DNA of 64,000 nucleotides from [Eubacterium] infirmum (GTDB lineage: Bacteria; Bacillota; Clostridia; Peptostreptococcales; Anaerovoracaceae). Made by a program: the position numbers and the translations under genes. The stretch spans positions 124,001 through 188,000 of the forward strand of contig UGGN01000001.1 in NCBI GenBank assembly GCA_900450455.1, in the 5' to 3' direction. Position 1 is the stretch's first letter. Each line of letters opens with the position of its first letter. This document shows, piece by piece, positions 25,104-35,604 of the stretch. Under the pieces are notes generated by a model. It was not told where the DNA came from. It searched no databases and saw nothing but the letters and a program-made list of their open reading frames with translations.

Positions 25104-26537
25104 TTAAATGTTAATTTTAGCCTCCATGCCTATGATATCAGCATTTGCGCTAAGAATTGGCTTTATGACCCCGTCCAGAAACTCTTCGGTCTGGACATCT
25201 GCCCTGCCGATATAATTTTCGGGTTTCAAAACCTTCTGTAAAGCCTCTTTGGTTATATTGAATAAAGGATCAGCGGCAATTCTGTCTAACAAATCGTTAG
25301 GCTTGCCCTCCTCCTTGACAACTTTTGCAGCTGCCATGGAGTGAACCCTGATTCTCTCGTGAAGTTCCTGCCTATCTCCACCGGCTTTAACCGCATCCAT
25401 CATGATATTTTCTGAAGCCATAAAAGGCAACTCTGCCATCAAATGAGATTTGATTACCTGTGGATAGACAACCAGTCCATCTGAGATGTTTATATATAGT
25501 TCAAGGATGCTGTCAGTTGCAAGGAAAGCCTCGCTTACAGAAATCCTTTTGTTAGCTGAATCGTCGAGCGTACGCTCAAACCACTGTGTTGCAGCAGTAA
25601 TCTGTGGGTTCATGGATGTGCTCATCACATAGTTTGCAAGCGAGGCCATACGTTCTGAACGCATCGGGTTACGCTTGTAGGCCATGGCTGATGAGCCTAT
25701 CTGGTTCTTCTCAAACGGTTCTTCTACCTCCTTCATATGCTGAAGAAGACGAATGTCGTTGGAAAACTTATGCGCAGACTGTGCAATGCCTGCAAGTACA
25801 TTTAGCACGCGGCTATCAAGCTTACGAGAATAAGTTTGGCCGGATACCGGATAGCAGTCTGAAAATCCCATCTTCTCAGCGATTAGCTTGTCAAGTTTCT
25901 TGCACTTCTCGTGATCTCCGGAGAAGAGCTCCAGAAAAGAAGCCTGAGTACCTGTTGTACCCTTGGAACCGAGAAGTTTGAGTGAACCTAGTACATAGTC
26001 CAGATCCTCCAAATCGAGAACCAAATCGTTTAGCCAGAGACTTGCACGCTTTCCTACCGTAGTTGGCTGTGCTGCCTGATAGTGAGTAAAGCCGAGCGTA
26101 GGCATTGCCTTGTACTCGTCTGCAAACTCCGCAAGCTTTGCAATAGTATTGATAAGCTTCTTTCGAATCAGTTTAAGACCCTCTGACATGATAATCATAT
26201 CGGTGTTATCGCCGACATAGCAGGATGTAGCACCGAGGTGAATGATACCCTTTGCGTTAGGGCACTGAAGCCCGTAAGCATAGACATGACTCATAACATC
26301 ATGACGAACTATTTTTTCACGCTCTTTTGCAACATCATAGTTTATATTGTCTATTTGCGATTTCAATTCATCTATTTGTGATTGAGTTATATCAAGGCCT
26401 AGCTCCATTTCAGACTCTGCCAGTGCAACCCAAAGCTTACGCCATGTACGAAATTTCATCTCAGGTGAAAAGAGATATTTCATCTCAGCACTCGGATAAC
26501 GTTCGGATAATGGACTCGTGTAATTGGTCTCCTGCAT
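25104..26537 (-). CDS. purB: Adenylosuccinate lyase
   Basis: A 477-residue member of the fumarase/aspartase superfamily with the signature GSSAMAYKRNPMRSE near residue 286. It releases fumarate from SAICAR and adenylosuccinate. The length matches the longer Clostridia/vertebrate-type PurB. AGGAGGAAAT precedes ATG 26537. First gene of purB-purA-alr, under the promoter at 26580-26608. Confidence 0.96.
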   Translation of the reverse strand: MQETNYTSPLSERYPSAEMKYLFSPEMKFRTWRKLWVALAESEMELGLDITQSQIDELKSQIDNINYDVAKEREKIVRHDVMSHVYAYGLQCPNAKGIIHLGATSCYVGDNTDMIIMSEGLKLIRKKLINTIAKLAEFADEYKAMPTLGFTHYQAAQPTTVGKRASLWLNDLVLDLEDLDYVLGSLKLLGSKGTTGTQASFLELFSGDHEKCKKLDKLIAEKMGFSDCYPVSGQTYSRKLDSRVLNVLAGIAQSAHKFSNDIRLLQHMKEVEEPFEKNQIGSSAMAYKRNPMRSERMASLANYVMSTSMNPQITAATQWFERTLDDSANKRISVSEAFLATDSILELYINISDGLVVYPQVIKSHLMAELPFMASENIMMDAVKAGGDRQELHERIRVHSMAAAKVVKEEGKPNDLLDRIAADPLFNITKEALQKVLKPENYIGRADVQTEEFLDGVIKPILSANADIIGMEAKINI

Positions 26538-26579
26538 GATTTCCTCCTATGAAAGCCAACAAATCACTTTTACCATTGA

Positions 26580-26608
26580 ATTATATCACCATTAGTGCTT
26601 TAATTCAA
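26580..26608 (-). promoter_or_regulatory. purB-purA-alr promoter
   Basis: On the minus strand TTGAAT (26603-26608) and TATAAT (26580-26585) with a 17-base spacer. Confidence 0.78.
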
Positions 26609-26819
26609 TATTTCAGAGCGGCTCAAGAGTCCTCAAAAATGCAGAAATATCATAGCTTATAATGTGAAATTTATTACAATTCTTAACAAAAAAACACGAT
26701 CTTCTTAATTTTATCAGAGAATCACTTAAGTGTGACGATATCATATAGACATCATGTATTTTTGTTGATAGAATTTGAGCAATAGAAGCAATTTACAAAT
26801 TATTTTTGGGGAGAAAAAT

Positions 26820-29228
26820 ATGCTAAAACTGGATAAGGTATCAAAATTTTATTCGGCCGGCGGCGTCGTTACTTCCGGATTCAATAGGATAAGTCTAAAC
26901 TTTGATATAGGTGAGTTTGTGGCTATCACGGGAGAGAGCGGTAGCGGAAAATCAACGCTGTTAAACGTAATCTCCGGATTGGATTCTTACGAAGAAGGGG
27001 AGATGTACATCTTTGACCAGCCAACAAGCGGATATGGCAACGAGGATATGGAAGCTTACCGCAAGAAATATATCGGAAACATATTTCAAACTTTTAACCT
27101 GATAAATAACTACACGGTATATCAGAACATAGAGCTGGTTTTACTTTTGAGCGGCTACAAAAAGGGAGAGATTAAAGCTAGAGTTGATGAGCTGATTGAT
27201 TGTGTAGGTCTAAAAGCATATAGAAATACTAAGGCATCAAAACTCAGTGGAGGACAAAAACAGCGTGTAGCAATAGCACGCGCTCTAGCTAAAGATACTC
27301 CGATAATCGTCGCAGACGAGCCTACAGGAAATCTCGATAAGAAGTCCGCTGAGGGTATAATTGAGCTTTTGGCCAGCATATCAAAGGATAAACTTGTAAT
27401 CATCGTAACCCATAACTACGAGCAGGTTGAGATGTATGCTACGAGAAAGATTACGATGAGGGATGGAAAGCTTAGCGAAGATAAGCGTTTTGCAAGCCCT
27501 ATGCTGCTTGAGGCTCAGGAAAATATAAAAGGCCCCGGAGAAATTGAAGTTTCTCTAAGCAAAAAACAAAAGAATGCAACAAATGGGAATGAACGCTTGA
27601 CACCTGCAAGACATGACGGACTTAGATTTGGCAGTACAGTCAGACTAGGCGTAAGGAATACATTTAGTTTACCGGCTAAACTAGTTCTCTTGCTCTTTGT
27701 ATTTATCTTCCTATGCGCGGGAACTGCCGCATCATACGGGACGATGCAGAATATGAGGCTCTCTGTAAACGACATGATCTTTAATTCGATTTTTCCGGAT
27801 TCAAATTCAAAGCGTCTTGTTGTTACGAAGCAGGACAAGAGTGCCTTCACCGAAGAGGACTATGCAGCTCTATCAAAGGTGGACAACGTAAAGAGCATTG
27901 AAAAATACGGGCTTTTATCGGATATCCTCATAAGCTTCAGCAATATTCCTTTTAGTGAAGTTAAAGAAGATTCAAATGACAATAAGCAGACTTTCCTTCA
28001 GCTGAAGGCAAAGTCAATCAAAGGCTATGAGAAACGTATCGTTTCAGGAAGACTTCCTGAAAAGCCAAACGAAGTTATTTTGATGCTGGGCAAAGATGAT
28101 GATTATATAATATCGGCATTAAGCAAAACACCTGAAACGCCGATGTTTTACAGGTGCGAAGTGCCTTATGGCAAGCTCTTCAATAAAAAGGGCGAGCCTT
28201 TGAACTATGCAGAGGGCATAAACGAAGCTTTGACAGTAGTTGGATATGGATATTTAACAGAGGAAGAAGATAAGGCAAGACAGTTTAACGGGCAGTTTTA
28301 CGAGGGAATCGTATGCTGTCAGGATTCTACTCTGGAGCACATGCAGTCGTTGATAACCGCAGGAAAGACGGATCTGGAGATGAGAATTAACAAGAGCACA
28401 ATGCAGGTAAATCCAACTTCAGCGAATCCTATAATTGCATCGCCTATGGTTGAGGAGGGCAAGGCATATATTCCGGAATCTCTTGCTCAGGAGTTTCCGT
28501 ACGGAAATACATCCGGTAAAACTTTTGATCTTACGCTTAACAGAAATGGAGAAAGAAGCCTTACGGTTTCAATTGCTTCAGTATACAAGAGGGACAATGT
28601 GAACAGGCTTCTTGGAAAGTCAATCGACGATATAAATCCTGAAGCGATATATATGAACGAAGCTGATATAAGAAAACTTTATGAGGACGGTAGCAACTTC
28701 CAGGTTACCGTAAATATAAAAGAAAACAAGTATGCAAAGGAAACTCTTTCGAGCTTGGAAAAGCAAGGCTACAAGGCTTTGTATCTTAACGATACATCCA
28801 GTGAAGTAGGAGATTCCGTTAGTATTATTCTAAACGGAATTAGAAAAGTTCTTCTGGTAATCTTCTTGGCAGTTTTGTTTTTCATAAGCTATTTCATCAT
28901 AAAGCTGATATTCAAATCGAGAAACGTTTACTTTTCGACTGTGAGAATGCTTGGGGGAAGCAGTTTCGCATGCTCAGGGATGATTCTCATTGAGATGCTA
29001 ATGATATTCCACATAGCCTTTGCAGCGGTCGCAGGGATGATAATCAAGGTTAAGGATGGAACGATAAACTCGTTTGAATTCCTGAACAGGAACCTACTCT
29101 ATATCGAACATGAGGATATTTTGATTCTATATATAATCATTTTGATTATGACAGTATTCTTGGCACTTAGGTACTCGAGTCAGATGTTCAGAAAAACAGC
29201 TATGAATGCTTACAAGGAGGAGGTGTAG
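26820..29228 (+). CDS. ABC transporter, ATPase fused to FtsX-type permease (1)
   Basis: An 802-residue fusion. Residues 1-230 form a LolD/MacB-type ATPase: Walker [10 protein letters not shown] near 40, signature LSGGQKQR near 145, Walker [14 protein letters not shown] membrane segment near 285 is followed by a long extracytoplasmic domain (about 310-670) and the FtsX-like C-terminus with three segments. Such fusions act in peptide or lipoprotein handling, or antimicrobial-peptide resistance. GGGGAG precedes ATG 26820; an upstream in-frame codon at 26775 has no site. It is followed three bases later by a second such gene, so they probably form a heterodimer. Substrate unknown. Confidence 0.87.
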   Translation: MLKLDKVSKFYSAGGVVTSGFNRISLNFDIGEFVAITGESGSGKSTLLNVISGLDSYEEGEMYIFDQPTSGYGNEDMEAYRKKYIGNIFQTFNLINNYTVYQNIELVLLLSGYKKGEIKARVDELIDCVGLKAYRNTKASKLSGGQKQRVAIARALAKDTPIIVADEPTGNLDKKSAEGIIELLASISKDKLVIIVTHNYEQVEMYATRKITMRDGKLSEDKRFASPMLLEAQENIKGPGEIEVSLSKKQKNATNGNERLTPARHDGLRFGSTVRLGVRNTFSLPAKLVLLLFVFIFLCAGTAASYGTMQNMRLSVNDMIFNSIFPDSNSKRLVVTKQDKSAFTEEDYAALSKVDNVKSIEKYGLLSDILISFSNIPFSEVKEDSNDNKQTFLQLKAKSIKGYEKRIVSGRLPEKPNEVILMLGKDDDYIISALSKTPETPMFYRCEVPYGKLFNKKGEPLNYAEGINEALTVVGYGYLTEEEDKARQFNGQFYEGIVCCQDSTLEHMQSLITAGKTDLEMRINKSTMQVNPTSANPIIASPMVEEGKAYIPESLAQEFPYGNTSGKTFDLTLNRNGERSLTVSIASVYKRDNVNRLLGKSIDDINPEAIYMNEADIRKLYEDGSNFQVTVNIKENKYAKETLSSLEKQGYKALYLNDTSSEVGDSVSIILNGIRKVLLVIFLAVLFFISYFIIKLIFKSRNVYFSTVRMLGGSSFACSGMILIEMLMIFHIAFAAVAGMIIKVKDGTINSFEFLNRNLLYIEHEDILILYIIILIMTVFLALRYSSQMFRKTAMNAYKEEV

Positions 29229-29231
29229 ACG

Positions 29232-31700
29232 ATGATTAGATTAGTAAATGTTAAAAAAACATTTAATAAGCATAAATCGAATGAGATCCGCGCGATAAAT
29301 GATACCAGCATCGAACTTGCGGATTCCGGTCTTGTTACCTTTCTGGGAAACTCGGGTTGCGGTAAGACTACACTTCTAAATGCCATTGGCGGACTTGACC
29401 GCGTGGATAAGGGGCAAATTTACATAGATGACCAAAGGATTACTCGCAGGCTCAATGGCAAGCTCGATGAAATCAGAAATTTGAGGATAGGCTATATTTT
29501 CCAGAACTACAACCTAATTGAGGATGCGACTGTATTTGAAAACGTAGCTCTTGTTCTAAAGATGACGGGCTTTAAGGATAAGGATGCGATAGAGCGCAGG
29601 GTTATGTATATTCTCGATAGAGTCGGTATAGCAAAGTACCGTAACCGTCCGGCGAACATGCTGTCCGGCGGTGAGCGTCAAAGAGTTGGCATAGCACGTG
29701 CGCTAGTAAAGAATCCACAGATTATCATCGCTGATGAACCCACAGGAAATCTCGATAGCAGCAATACTATCGATGTAATGAACATAATCAAGGCTATATC
29801 AAAGCAAAAGCTCGTAATTCTCGTAACGCATGAGAGAGATATTGCAGAGTTTTATGCGGACAGAGTAATCGAAATTGTCGATGGCAAGATTGTTGATGAC
29901 AGGGAGAATTCCCACGACGGCCAGCTCGATTACCGTATGGACAGCAAGATATTCCTTAAAGACATGCCTATACAAAAGGATTTTTCAGATGGGCCTTTTG
30001 ATATAAGCCTTTACAGCGACAGCAATCAAAAACTACCGAAGATTGAAATAGTAGTTAAGAACAACAACATATATATCAAGACAGACGATAATCTCTCAAT
30101 GGGCGCAGAAGGTGTTGAAATCATAGACGAGCACTATCAGGCAATGACCAAGGAGATATACGAGAAGTATAATTTTGACTACGGGGATTACTTTGAGCAT
30201 GCAGAGGAGAAAGAGGGTATCGCTAGGAGCGGGAAGCCGGCGAAGATGAAATACTGCAGTATCTATGGCCCTTTCTCGTCGTTCGGTTCGGGATTTAAGA
30301 AAATCCGCAGATATTCAAAAATCAAAAAGATACTCATGCTAGGATTCGTACTGGCATCGATGTTCGTAATCTATGCAGTCAGCAATGTGGCAGGAATTAC
30401 TCACTATACGGATGACAAGTTCACGACCATGGATAAGGATTACGTAAGTGTAAAGACGGGGAAGCTTTCAGGAGAAAGCTATAATAAGTATGCAACGCTG
30501 AAAAATGTGGACTATGTACTGCCGGGAAATTCAAAAGTAAACTTTGTTATGACCTTCGAAGAGTATTATCAGACTCAAGGCCTTTTGGTAACCGGTTCGC
30601 TGTCCGACAAAGCAAAGCTCAAGAAGTCGGACCTTACAGCCGGAAGGCTCCCTGAAAATCCGGATGAACTGGTAGTTGACGAGATGGTTGTTAAGAACAT
30701 GATTAAGCTGGGGAATGCGAGAGAGCTCGGTATAAAGACCGGTAAGGACATTCTGGGAAGAACTCTTAAGCAACCGAACATGCCGGATATGAAGATTGTC
30801 GGAATAAGCAATCGGCAGACGCCGAGCATTTATGTTGATAGATCAAAGATGATACCTATAATATTGCATGATCCCGGTCAGAGTGCAGTTGATGATGTAC
30901 AAAATCCTCAATATGCAGCTGAAACTGACGCTGTATTGCCTTACAGCGATTACGCAAACACAGGTAATCTTCATATCGTAAAAGGTGAAGCACCGACAAA
31001 GGACTTTGAGGTCCTTGTTCCGGAAGCACTTAAGGATGAGGTCGCTATAGGGAAGCCTATAAATGTTAAGGTGAAGGGTAATTACCTAATTGTTACGGGA
31101 TATTACCACGACGATCGCAAGGGTGGCGGACTCTATGTAACGGATAACACGTACTTTATCAATGTGATTTCAAAATATAAGACTTTGACTATCTCTACTA
31201 AGAACAAAGCGGCGCTGATAGAGAGCCTAAAAGGTTCAGATGTCAGAGTAATAGATGTTTACAAGGAAAACAAACAGAGCTATGTAAATAGTATAAGCAA
31301 GAATATTTGGAAGGCGATTGCGGTATCTAGCGTAATCGTGTTCGTATCGCTTATTGAAATGTATTTGATGCTTAGGGCTTCCTTCCTATCAAGGATTAAA
31401 GAGGTTGGCGTTCTAAGGGCTATCGGTCTCAAAAAGGGCGATATCTATAGGATGTTTACCGGTGAGGTTATAGCGATTACATTGATAACGGCACTTCCCG
31501 GAATGGGACTCATGGCATACTTCATAAATGCTCTGACAAAGATAGATCTGTTTGACAGCATGTACAGGATGAATCCTTTGGTGTTTGGAATAAGTTTTCT
31601 TATTGTTTTAGGCTTCAATATGATTGCTGGGCTGCTTCCGGTATTTACAACACTTCGTAAGACACCGGCGGCAATACTTGCTAGAAATGATATCAGTTGA
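29232..31700 (+). CDS. ABC transporter, ATPase fused to FtsX-type permease (2)
   Basis: An 822-residue protein with the same order as the preceding gene: ATPase (Walker A GNSGCGKTT near 40, signature [22 protein letters not shown]), a linker to about 360, one membrane segment, a large extracytoplasmic region, and three C-terminal FtsX segments with the EVGVLRAIGLKKGDI motif. GGAGGAGG precedes ATG 29232. It is distinct in sequence from the first, so it is an old duplication rather than a repeat. The pair closes with a strong terminator. No adjacent two-component system of BceRS type was found. Confidence 0.87.
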   Translation: MIRLVNVKKTFNKHKSNEIRAINDTSIELADSGLVTFLGNSGCGKTTLLNAIGGLDRVDKGQIYIDDQRITRRLNGKLDEIRNLRIGYIFQNYNLIEDATVFENVALVLKMTGFKDKDAIERRVMYILDRVGIAKYRNRPANMLSGGERQRVGIARALVKNPQIIIADEPTGNLDSSNTIDVMNIIKAISKQKLVILVTHERDIAEFYADRVIEIVDGKIVDDRENSHDGQLDYRMDSKIFLKDMPIQKDFSDGPFDISLYSDSNQKLPKIEIVVKNNNIYIKTDDNLSMGAEGVEIIDEHYQAMTKEIYEKYNFDYGDYFEHAEEKEGIARSGKPAKMKYCSIYGPFSSFGSGFKKIRRYSKIKKILMLGFVLASMFVIYAVSNVAGITHYTDDKFTTMDKDYVSVKTGKLSGESYNKYATLKNVDYVLPGNSKVNFVMTFEEYYQTQGLLVTGSLSDKAKLKKSDLTAGRLPENPDELVVDEMVVKNMIKLGNARELGIKTGKDILGRTLKQPNMPDMKIVGISNRQTPSIYVDRSKMIPIILHDPGQSAVDDVQNPQYAAETDAVLPYSDYANTGNLHIVKGEAPTKDFEVLVPEALKDEVAIGKPINVKVKGNYLIVTGYYHDDRKGGGLYVTDNTYFINVISKYKTLTISTKNKAALIESLKGSDVRVIDVYKENKQSYVNSISKNIWKAIAVSSVIVFVSLIEMYLMLRASFLSRIKEVGVLRAIGLKKGDIYRMFTGEVIAITLITALPGMGLMAYFINALTKIDLFDSMYRMNPLVFGISFLIVLGFNMIAGLLPVFTTLRKTPAAILARNDIS

Positions 31701-31727
31701 TTTTGATATAAACTAATTTGTAAATAC

Positions 31728-31766
31728 AAAAAGCTGCCCGTGTTTTAGATAGCACGGGCAGTTTTC
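31728..31766. terminator. Bidirectional terminator
   Basis: CTGCCCGTG (31734-31742) pairs with CACGGGCAG (31753-31761), A-run on one side and T-run on the other; it serves both the FtsX-type transporter and the convergent surface-protein gene. Confidence 0.9.
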
Positions 31767-31797
31767 TGTTATTGGATATTTAGCTTGTGGGTTTAAC

Positions 31798-34700
31798 TTA
31801 TTTGTTAAGTTTTTTTCTTCCTAGTGAAAGGCCTATTGTAGCTATTATAGCCACCGGGAAGATTACAAATGCTGCTGTATTTGTGCTGTCACCGGTGTTT
31901 ACTCTTCCAAGTCTAGCCTTTCTTGTAGCTTGTCCGCCTGTAGTTTGACCTATGGCTGCTTGTTTGCTCTGTATAGCGAGAGTGAACTCGGCATATCCGG
32001 CGTTTGTTTGAATTCTACCTACATAGCTTCCCGGCTTTAGTGACTTTAAGAAGCTTGATGAGAAGCTAATAATGGTGCTTCCTTCCTCAGAAGTGTAGTC
32101 TGTTCCGTAAACAAGTGTCTTCTCTACACCATCGATTTTGATGCTTACCTTTGCCTTTGGATGAAGATTTCCACTTGCATCTGCAAAGTATTTGTAATCG
32201 GAATCTACTCTTAACTTTAGACCTTTAGCCTTGCCTTCTTCGAACTTGATCTTTCCGAAGCTACCATCAAACTCGACATTAAAGTCCTTGTTTAGAGCTG
32301 CGGAATCGAGGAAGCCTAGCGTAGGCTCGGTTTTGATCTTATTGAGGGTCTTTTCAGCCTTTTCTAAGGCTTCTAGCTTGTCCTTATTGAGTTTCTTCTG
32401 TTGTTCCTTTGTGAGGCTGTTAACTGCAGCTCTTGAGCTGTTTAAAACGTCTTCGCTATCCAGCAAAACAGGATTTGGAACAACTATCTTTGCTTCGACT
32501 CTTTCGATGTCTAGCTTGCTTTGTGTATCATCATGGTTGATGTTTGCACCGAACTTTTCGTTTACGAGATTCTCGGATGTCTTCTTATCTACCTGCATCT
32601 TTTCAGCAGCAGCAGTAAGAGCTGTATCTGATGGGTTTGGCATGTAGTTTCCGAATGCCTTTAGAGTTTCGTTGTTAAAATCGTTACAGTTACCATAAAC
32701 ATCTTTAATTGTTGCATTTGGACCCGTAAGGCTTCCATCGATCTTTCCGGCGAATCCACCGTTCCAAGACCATCCCGGAGTTACAGTTCCCGTGCTTATA
32801 CAGTTCTCCACCTTGCCTGAAATTGTACCGGCAAATCCACCGATAAACTCTGCTTTTGTATCTTCAACCGGCTTTACATCTCCGGTGGAATAACTATCCT
32901 TTGTTGCACTATAAGGGCCGGATGCTCCGAAGAAACCACCGACATTGAATGCGCCCTTTACGTTTCCTGTTGACTTTGATCCTCTAACGGAACCATCGTT
33001 GTAACCTACGAGACCACCTGTTGTGTTGCCTCCAAGGACATCACCCTTTGAACTGGAATCTATGATCTTTCCCTTGTTGTGTCCTACTAGACCGCCTACG
33101 TGACCTGATATAGCTTTATCCTTTGCACCTACATCTGCGGTCACTTTTACATCAGCATGCGCATCAAAGATGGTTGTAGTCGCATAATCGTAGGTGTTAG
33201 GGTCTGTAGCTTCCTGAGCGGCACCAACTAATCCGCCGGCGTCTGCAACCTTTATAACTCTCTCTCCTTTGGCTTCTACTATACCTGAAACATTGCAGTG
33301 AGCAATTAGATTGTTCTTTCCGGCACTTGCATCAACCTGAGCTTCGCCAACGAGGACTCCTATAACGGCACCTCCTTTGACCTTTGCATTTTCAATCTTT
33401 AAATCCTTTACTACAGCCCCTTTAATAGCAGCAAAGAAACCAACGCCCTTTGAATCCTTGTCCTTTTCTATATTTAGATTTTTGATTGTATGTTTCTGTC
33501 CGAAGAACTTACCGGTGAAAGGATGTTCGAGGCTACCAATTGGTTCAAAATTAACCCCTGAAAGGTCGATATCCTTGTTTAACTTATAATTCTTGCTTAG
33601 AAGTTGATCGTCTGTTGTGCCTGAAAGCTTCATAAGGTCTTCCTTAGAGTTTATCTCCACGAATTCCTCTTCCGGATTTTCAATTTTTGTCAGAGGAGGG
33701 GCCTTATAGTGGTTCTGGTCACAGCCATAGAACCAAAGTATGGTTTCTCCGCCATTAAAGCTTGCTGAGCTTACGCCAACCGGTGACTGTATGTCGTTTA
33801 CATTGAACATCCATCCATCAGGCTTTGGAGCCTCGATACCATCTATGCTTGTTACGAACTCGCCCCAGGTGCTTGCTTCACTTGTGAACGTGAACTTGTT
33901 CTCTGCTTTTGCTCTATTCATGAGGTCCAAGACCACGCTATCTTCCTTCTCCGGCTGAACCGTGAATTCCTTGAGCTTCTTGAATGTGTTTGTATCCTTA
34001 TTGTAATTACAAATTACGAATTTTACCGGGGCTTTAGGTGGGACTAAAGGCGCTGTTTCAGGTGGAAGCACAGCTGAAAGATAAGGCATTCCGTTATTGT
34101 GGTTTGCGTCCTGAGTCCAAACGCTGCTAGAGTCTCCTGCTATAGAATTTAGGAAGGCAGGAGCAGTCATTTCAGCAGTAGTTTTTGCTGTAATTCCTCC
34201 GTATGCCTGCATTTCAGTTGCCGGCTTTGGCTTATCACTGTTATAATAGCCGTTTACAACCTCTCCAGGATTACTGAAGCTTGAGCCCTTCCATCCGGCT
34301 AGAGGTCCGCCTGAGCTTGCATTTACATCGTTACTTGCATAAACATTTTTTAGTTGAGATGGGCTTGCTAGGATTCCTGCAAATCCACCTATTTTTTCGT
34401 TAGAATTTGCCTTGACGCTTCCTACGGCATAGGTGTTGGAAATATTTCCTTTCTCAGCCTTTCCTACAAAGCCGCCAACATTAGCAGAACCAACCACATT
34501 TGCATCAGCAAAGCACTGATCGATGGTTCCGAATTTACTTGAATAGCCGTTGAATCCTGCAAATCCGCCTACCTGCATGGATTTTTCAGCGTTTACATTT
34601 GTGTTTATTACAGCACTCTTTGATATAGTGCCGACATTCTGACCAACAAAACCACCAGTACCGCTCTGACTTGAGTTGATATTAGAATTTACAATTTTAC

Positions 34701-35190
34701 AGTTTTCTATTGTACCTAGGTTCTTGCTTGCGAGTATTCCCGGATATTCCGTGCTTTTAGCGCTTACGCTTGCGTTTTCTATGCTTAGGTTTTTTACGCT
34801 GGCATTTACATCAATATTGCTGAATATACCGCCTTCACTAAGGTTTACATTTCTGATAGTGTGACCGTTTCCGTCAAAGTTACCTTTGAAGAGTGGGTTG
34901 CTCTCGTAGTTTGCACTTCTTCCGATGTTTTTGAGCTTGGTGTACTTTGATAGATCCAGATCCTTGGTTAACCTAAAATTCTTGGATAGCTCGGACTTGT
35001 ATGCTTTGTTTGCACTCATCAGATGCTCAACCAGCTCGTCTTCGCTTGTAATGAGTAAATAGCCGTCGCTATCTACGCCCAGTGTTGTCTCTGCAAATAC
35101 GTTCTGAGCTGTCAAGGGCATGGTAGAGACTACCAAGAAGAAAGCTAAAATCAGAGCGTAGAGCTTGGATTTAGTTAATAAGGTTTTCAT
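31798..35190 (-). CDS. Large cell-surface protein with GLUG repeats and transcobalamin-like DUF4430 domain
   Basis: An 1130-residue secreted protein. Signal peptide to about residue 34 (ending NVFA). GLUG-type repeats, recognisable by GGFVG/GGLVG blocks, occupy about 100-330 and again 560-850. Between them, near 385-500, lies a DUF4430 domain (GWMFNVN, then GGETILWFY), which InterPro treats as transcobalamin C-terminal-like. A lysine-rich helical stretch (about 905-960) and a beta domain follow. The C-terminus has VNTGD, a hydrophobic helix and RKKLNK, like an atypical sortase signal. ATG 35190 has GGGAGG upstream. A cobalamin riboswitch precedes it, so a role in corrinoid capture at the cell surface is a reasonable inference. 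Confidence 0.88.
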   Translation of the reverse strand: MKTLLTKSKLYALILAFFLVVSTMPLTAQNVFAETTLGVDSDGYLLITSEDELVEHLMSANKAYKSELSKNFRLTKDLDLSKYTKLKNIGRSANYESNPLFKGNFDGNGHTIRNVNLSEGGIFSNIDVNASVKNLSIENASVSAKSTEYPGILASKNLGTIENCKIVNSNINSSQSGTGGFVGQNVGTISKSAVINTNVNAEKSMQVGGFAGFNGYSSKFGTIDQCFADANVVGSANVGGFVGKAEKGNISNTYAVGSVKANSNEKIGGFAGILASPSQLKNVYASNDVNASSGGPLAGWKGSSFSNPGEVVNGYYNSDKPKPATEMQAYGGITAKTTAEMTAPAFLNSIAGDSSSVWTQDANHNNGMPYLSAVLPPETAPLVPPKAPVKFVICNYNKDTNTFKKLKEFTVQPEKEDSVVLDLMNRAKAENKFTFTSEASTWGEFVTSIDGIEAPKPDGWMFNVNDIQSPVGVSSASFNGGETILWFYGCDQNHYKAPPLTKIENPEEEFVEINSKEDLMKLSGTTDDQLLSKNYKLNKDIDLSGVNFEPIGSLEHPFTGKFFGQKHTIKNLNIEKDKDSKGVGFFAAIKGAVVKDLKIENAKVKGGAVIGVLVGEAQVDASAGKNNLIAHCNVSGIVEAKGERVIKVADAGGLVGAAQEATDPNTYDYATTTIFDAHADVKVTADVGAKDKAISGHVGGLVGHNKGKIIDSSSKGDVLGGNTTGGLVGYNDGSVRGSKSTGNVKGAFNVGGFFGASGPYSATKDSYSTGDVKPVEDTKAEFIGGFAGTISGKVENCISTGTVTPGWSWNGGFAGKIDGSLTGPNATIKDVYGNCNDFNNETLKAFGNYMPNPSDTALTAAAEKMQVDKKTSENLVNEKFGANINHDDTQSKLDIERVEAKIVVPNPVLLDSEDVLNSSRAAVNSLTKEQQKKLNKDKLEALEKAEKTLNKIKTEPTLGFLDSAALNKDFNVEFDGSFGKIKFEEGKAKGLKLRVDSDYKYFADASGNLHPKAKVSIKIDGVEKTLVYGTDYTSEEGSTIISFSSSFLKSLKPGSYVGRIQTNAGYAEFTLAIQSKQAAIGQTTGGQATRKARLGRVNTGDSTNTAAFVIFPVAIIATIGLSLGRKKLNK

Positions 35191-35232
35191 ATTTCCTCCC
35201 GTTTTTTCTTTTAAATTAAAGCAGGAATGGAA

Positions 35233-35257
35233 AAAGTACACACAAATGTGTGCTCAA
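35233..35257 (-). terminator. Probable riboswitch-controlled terminator
   Basis: On the minus strand GCACACA pairs with TGTGTGT around a short loop, followed by ACTTTTT, about 45 bases before the surface-protein start. It is the likely expression platform of the cobalamin riboswitch. Confidence 0.6.
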
Positions 35258-35313
35258 GAATTACAAATTTGGCATTATCTTTTGAGAAATCCGCTCAAAT
35301 ACAAGATAATTTT

Positions 35314-35438
35314 GTGCATGTCTCCCGGCTTGCGCATCTATATTTCTCAATCTTCCCAATCTCTTAGTGATGTATCAGAGAAACTACACGCTTACGGTGG
35401 CGGTACCGCACAGGATTTTAACCTGTTTCCATCTTCGC
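35314..35438 (-). promoter_or_regulatory. Cobalamin riboswitch (aptamer) upstream of surface protein
   Basis: Read on the minus strand this shows the conserved core of the AdoCbl class: GGAAACAGGTTAAAATCCTG, then GCGGTACCGCCACCGTAA, and about 65 bases later the B12 box GCAAGCCGGGAGACATGCAC (35314-35333). It lies about 120 bases upstream of the surface-protein start with a terminator hairpin between. Bound cobalamin would be expected to switch the gene off. Confidence 0.88.
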
Positions 35439-35476
35439 TTTTAAATAAAAGAACACTTATTATTCAGTTAATGTTA

Positions 35477-35505
35477 ATGATACTAAAAAATGGTGTAAGT
35501 GTCAA
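35477..35505 (-). promoter_or_regulatory. Promoter of riboswitch and surface-protein gene
   Basis: Minus-strand TTGACA (35500-35505), 17-base spacer, TATCAT (35477-35482). An inverted repeat TAAGTGT/ACACTTA (35496-35519) overlaps the -35 and may be an operator. The 35191-35604 gap holds only this promoter, the riboswitch and the terminator. Confidence 0.75.
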
Positions 35506-35604
35506 TTATTTAACACTTATTGTAAACCCTAAGTAAGAAATTATCTTTGTCGTGTCAACGCAATAAAAATCGGCATAATCAAAGGATTACACCGGTATAT
35601 AAAC

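Noticed and set aside
35165..35536. Plus-strand open frame of 123 codons
   Set aside because: It lies across the minus-strand cobalamin riboswitch and the surface-protein start, and has no ribosome binding site.
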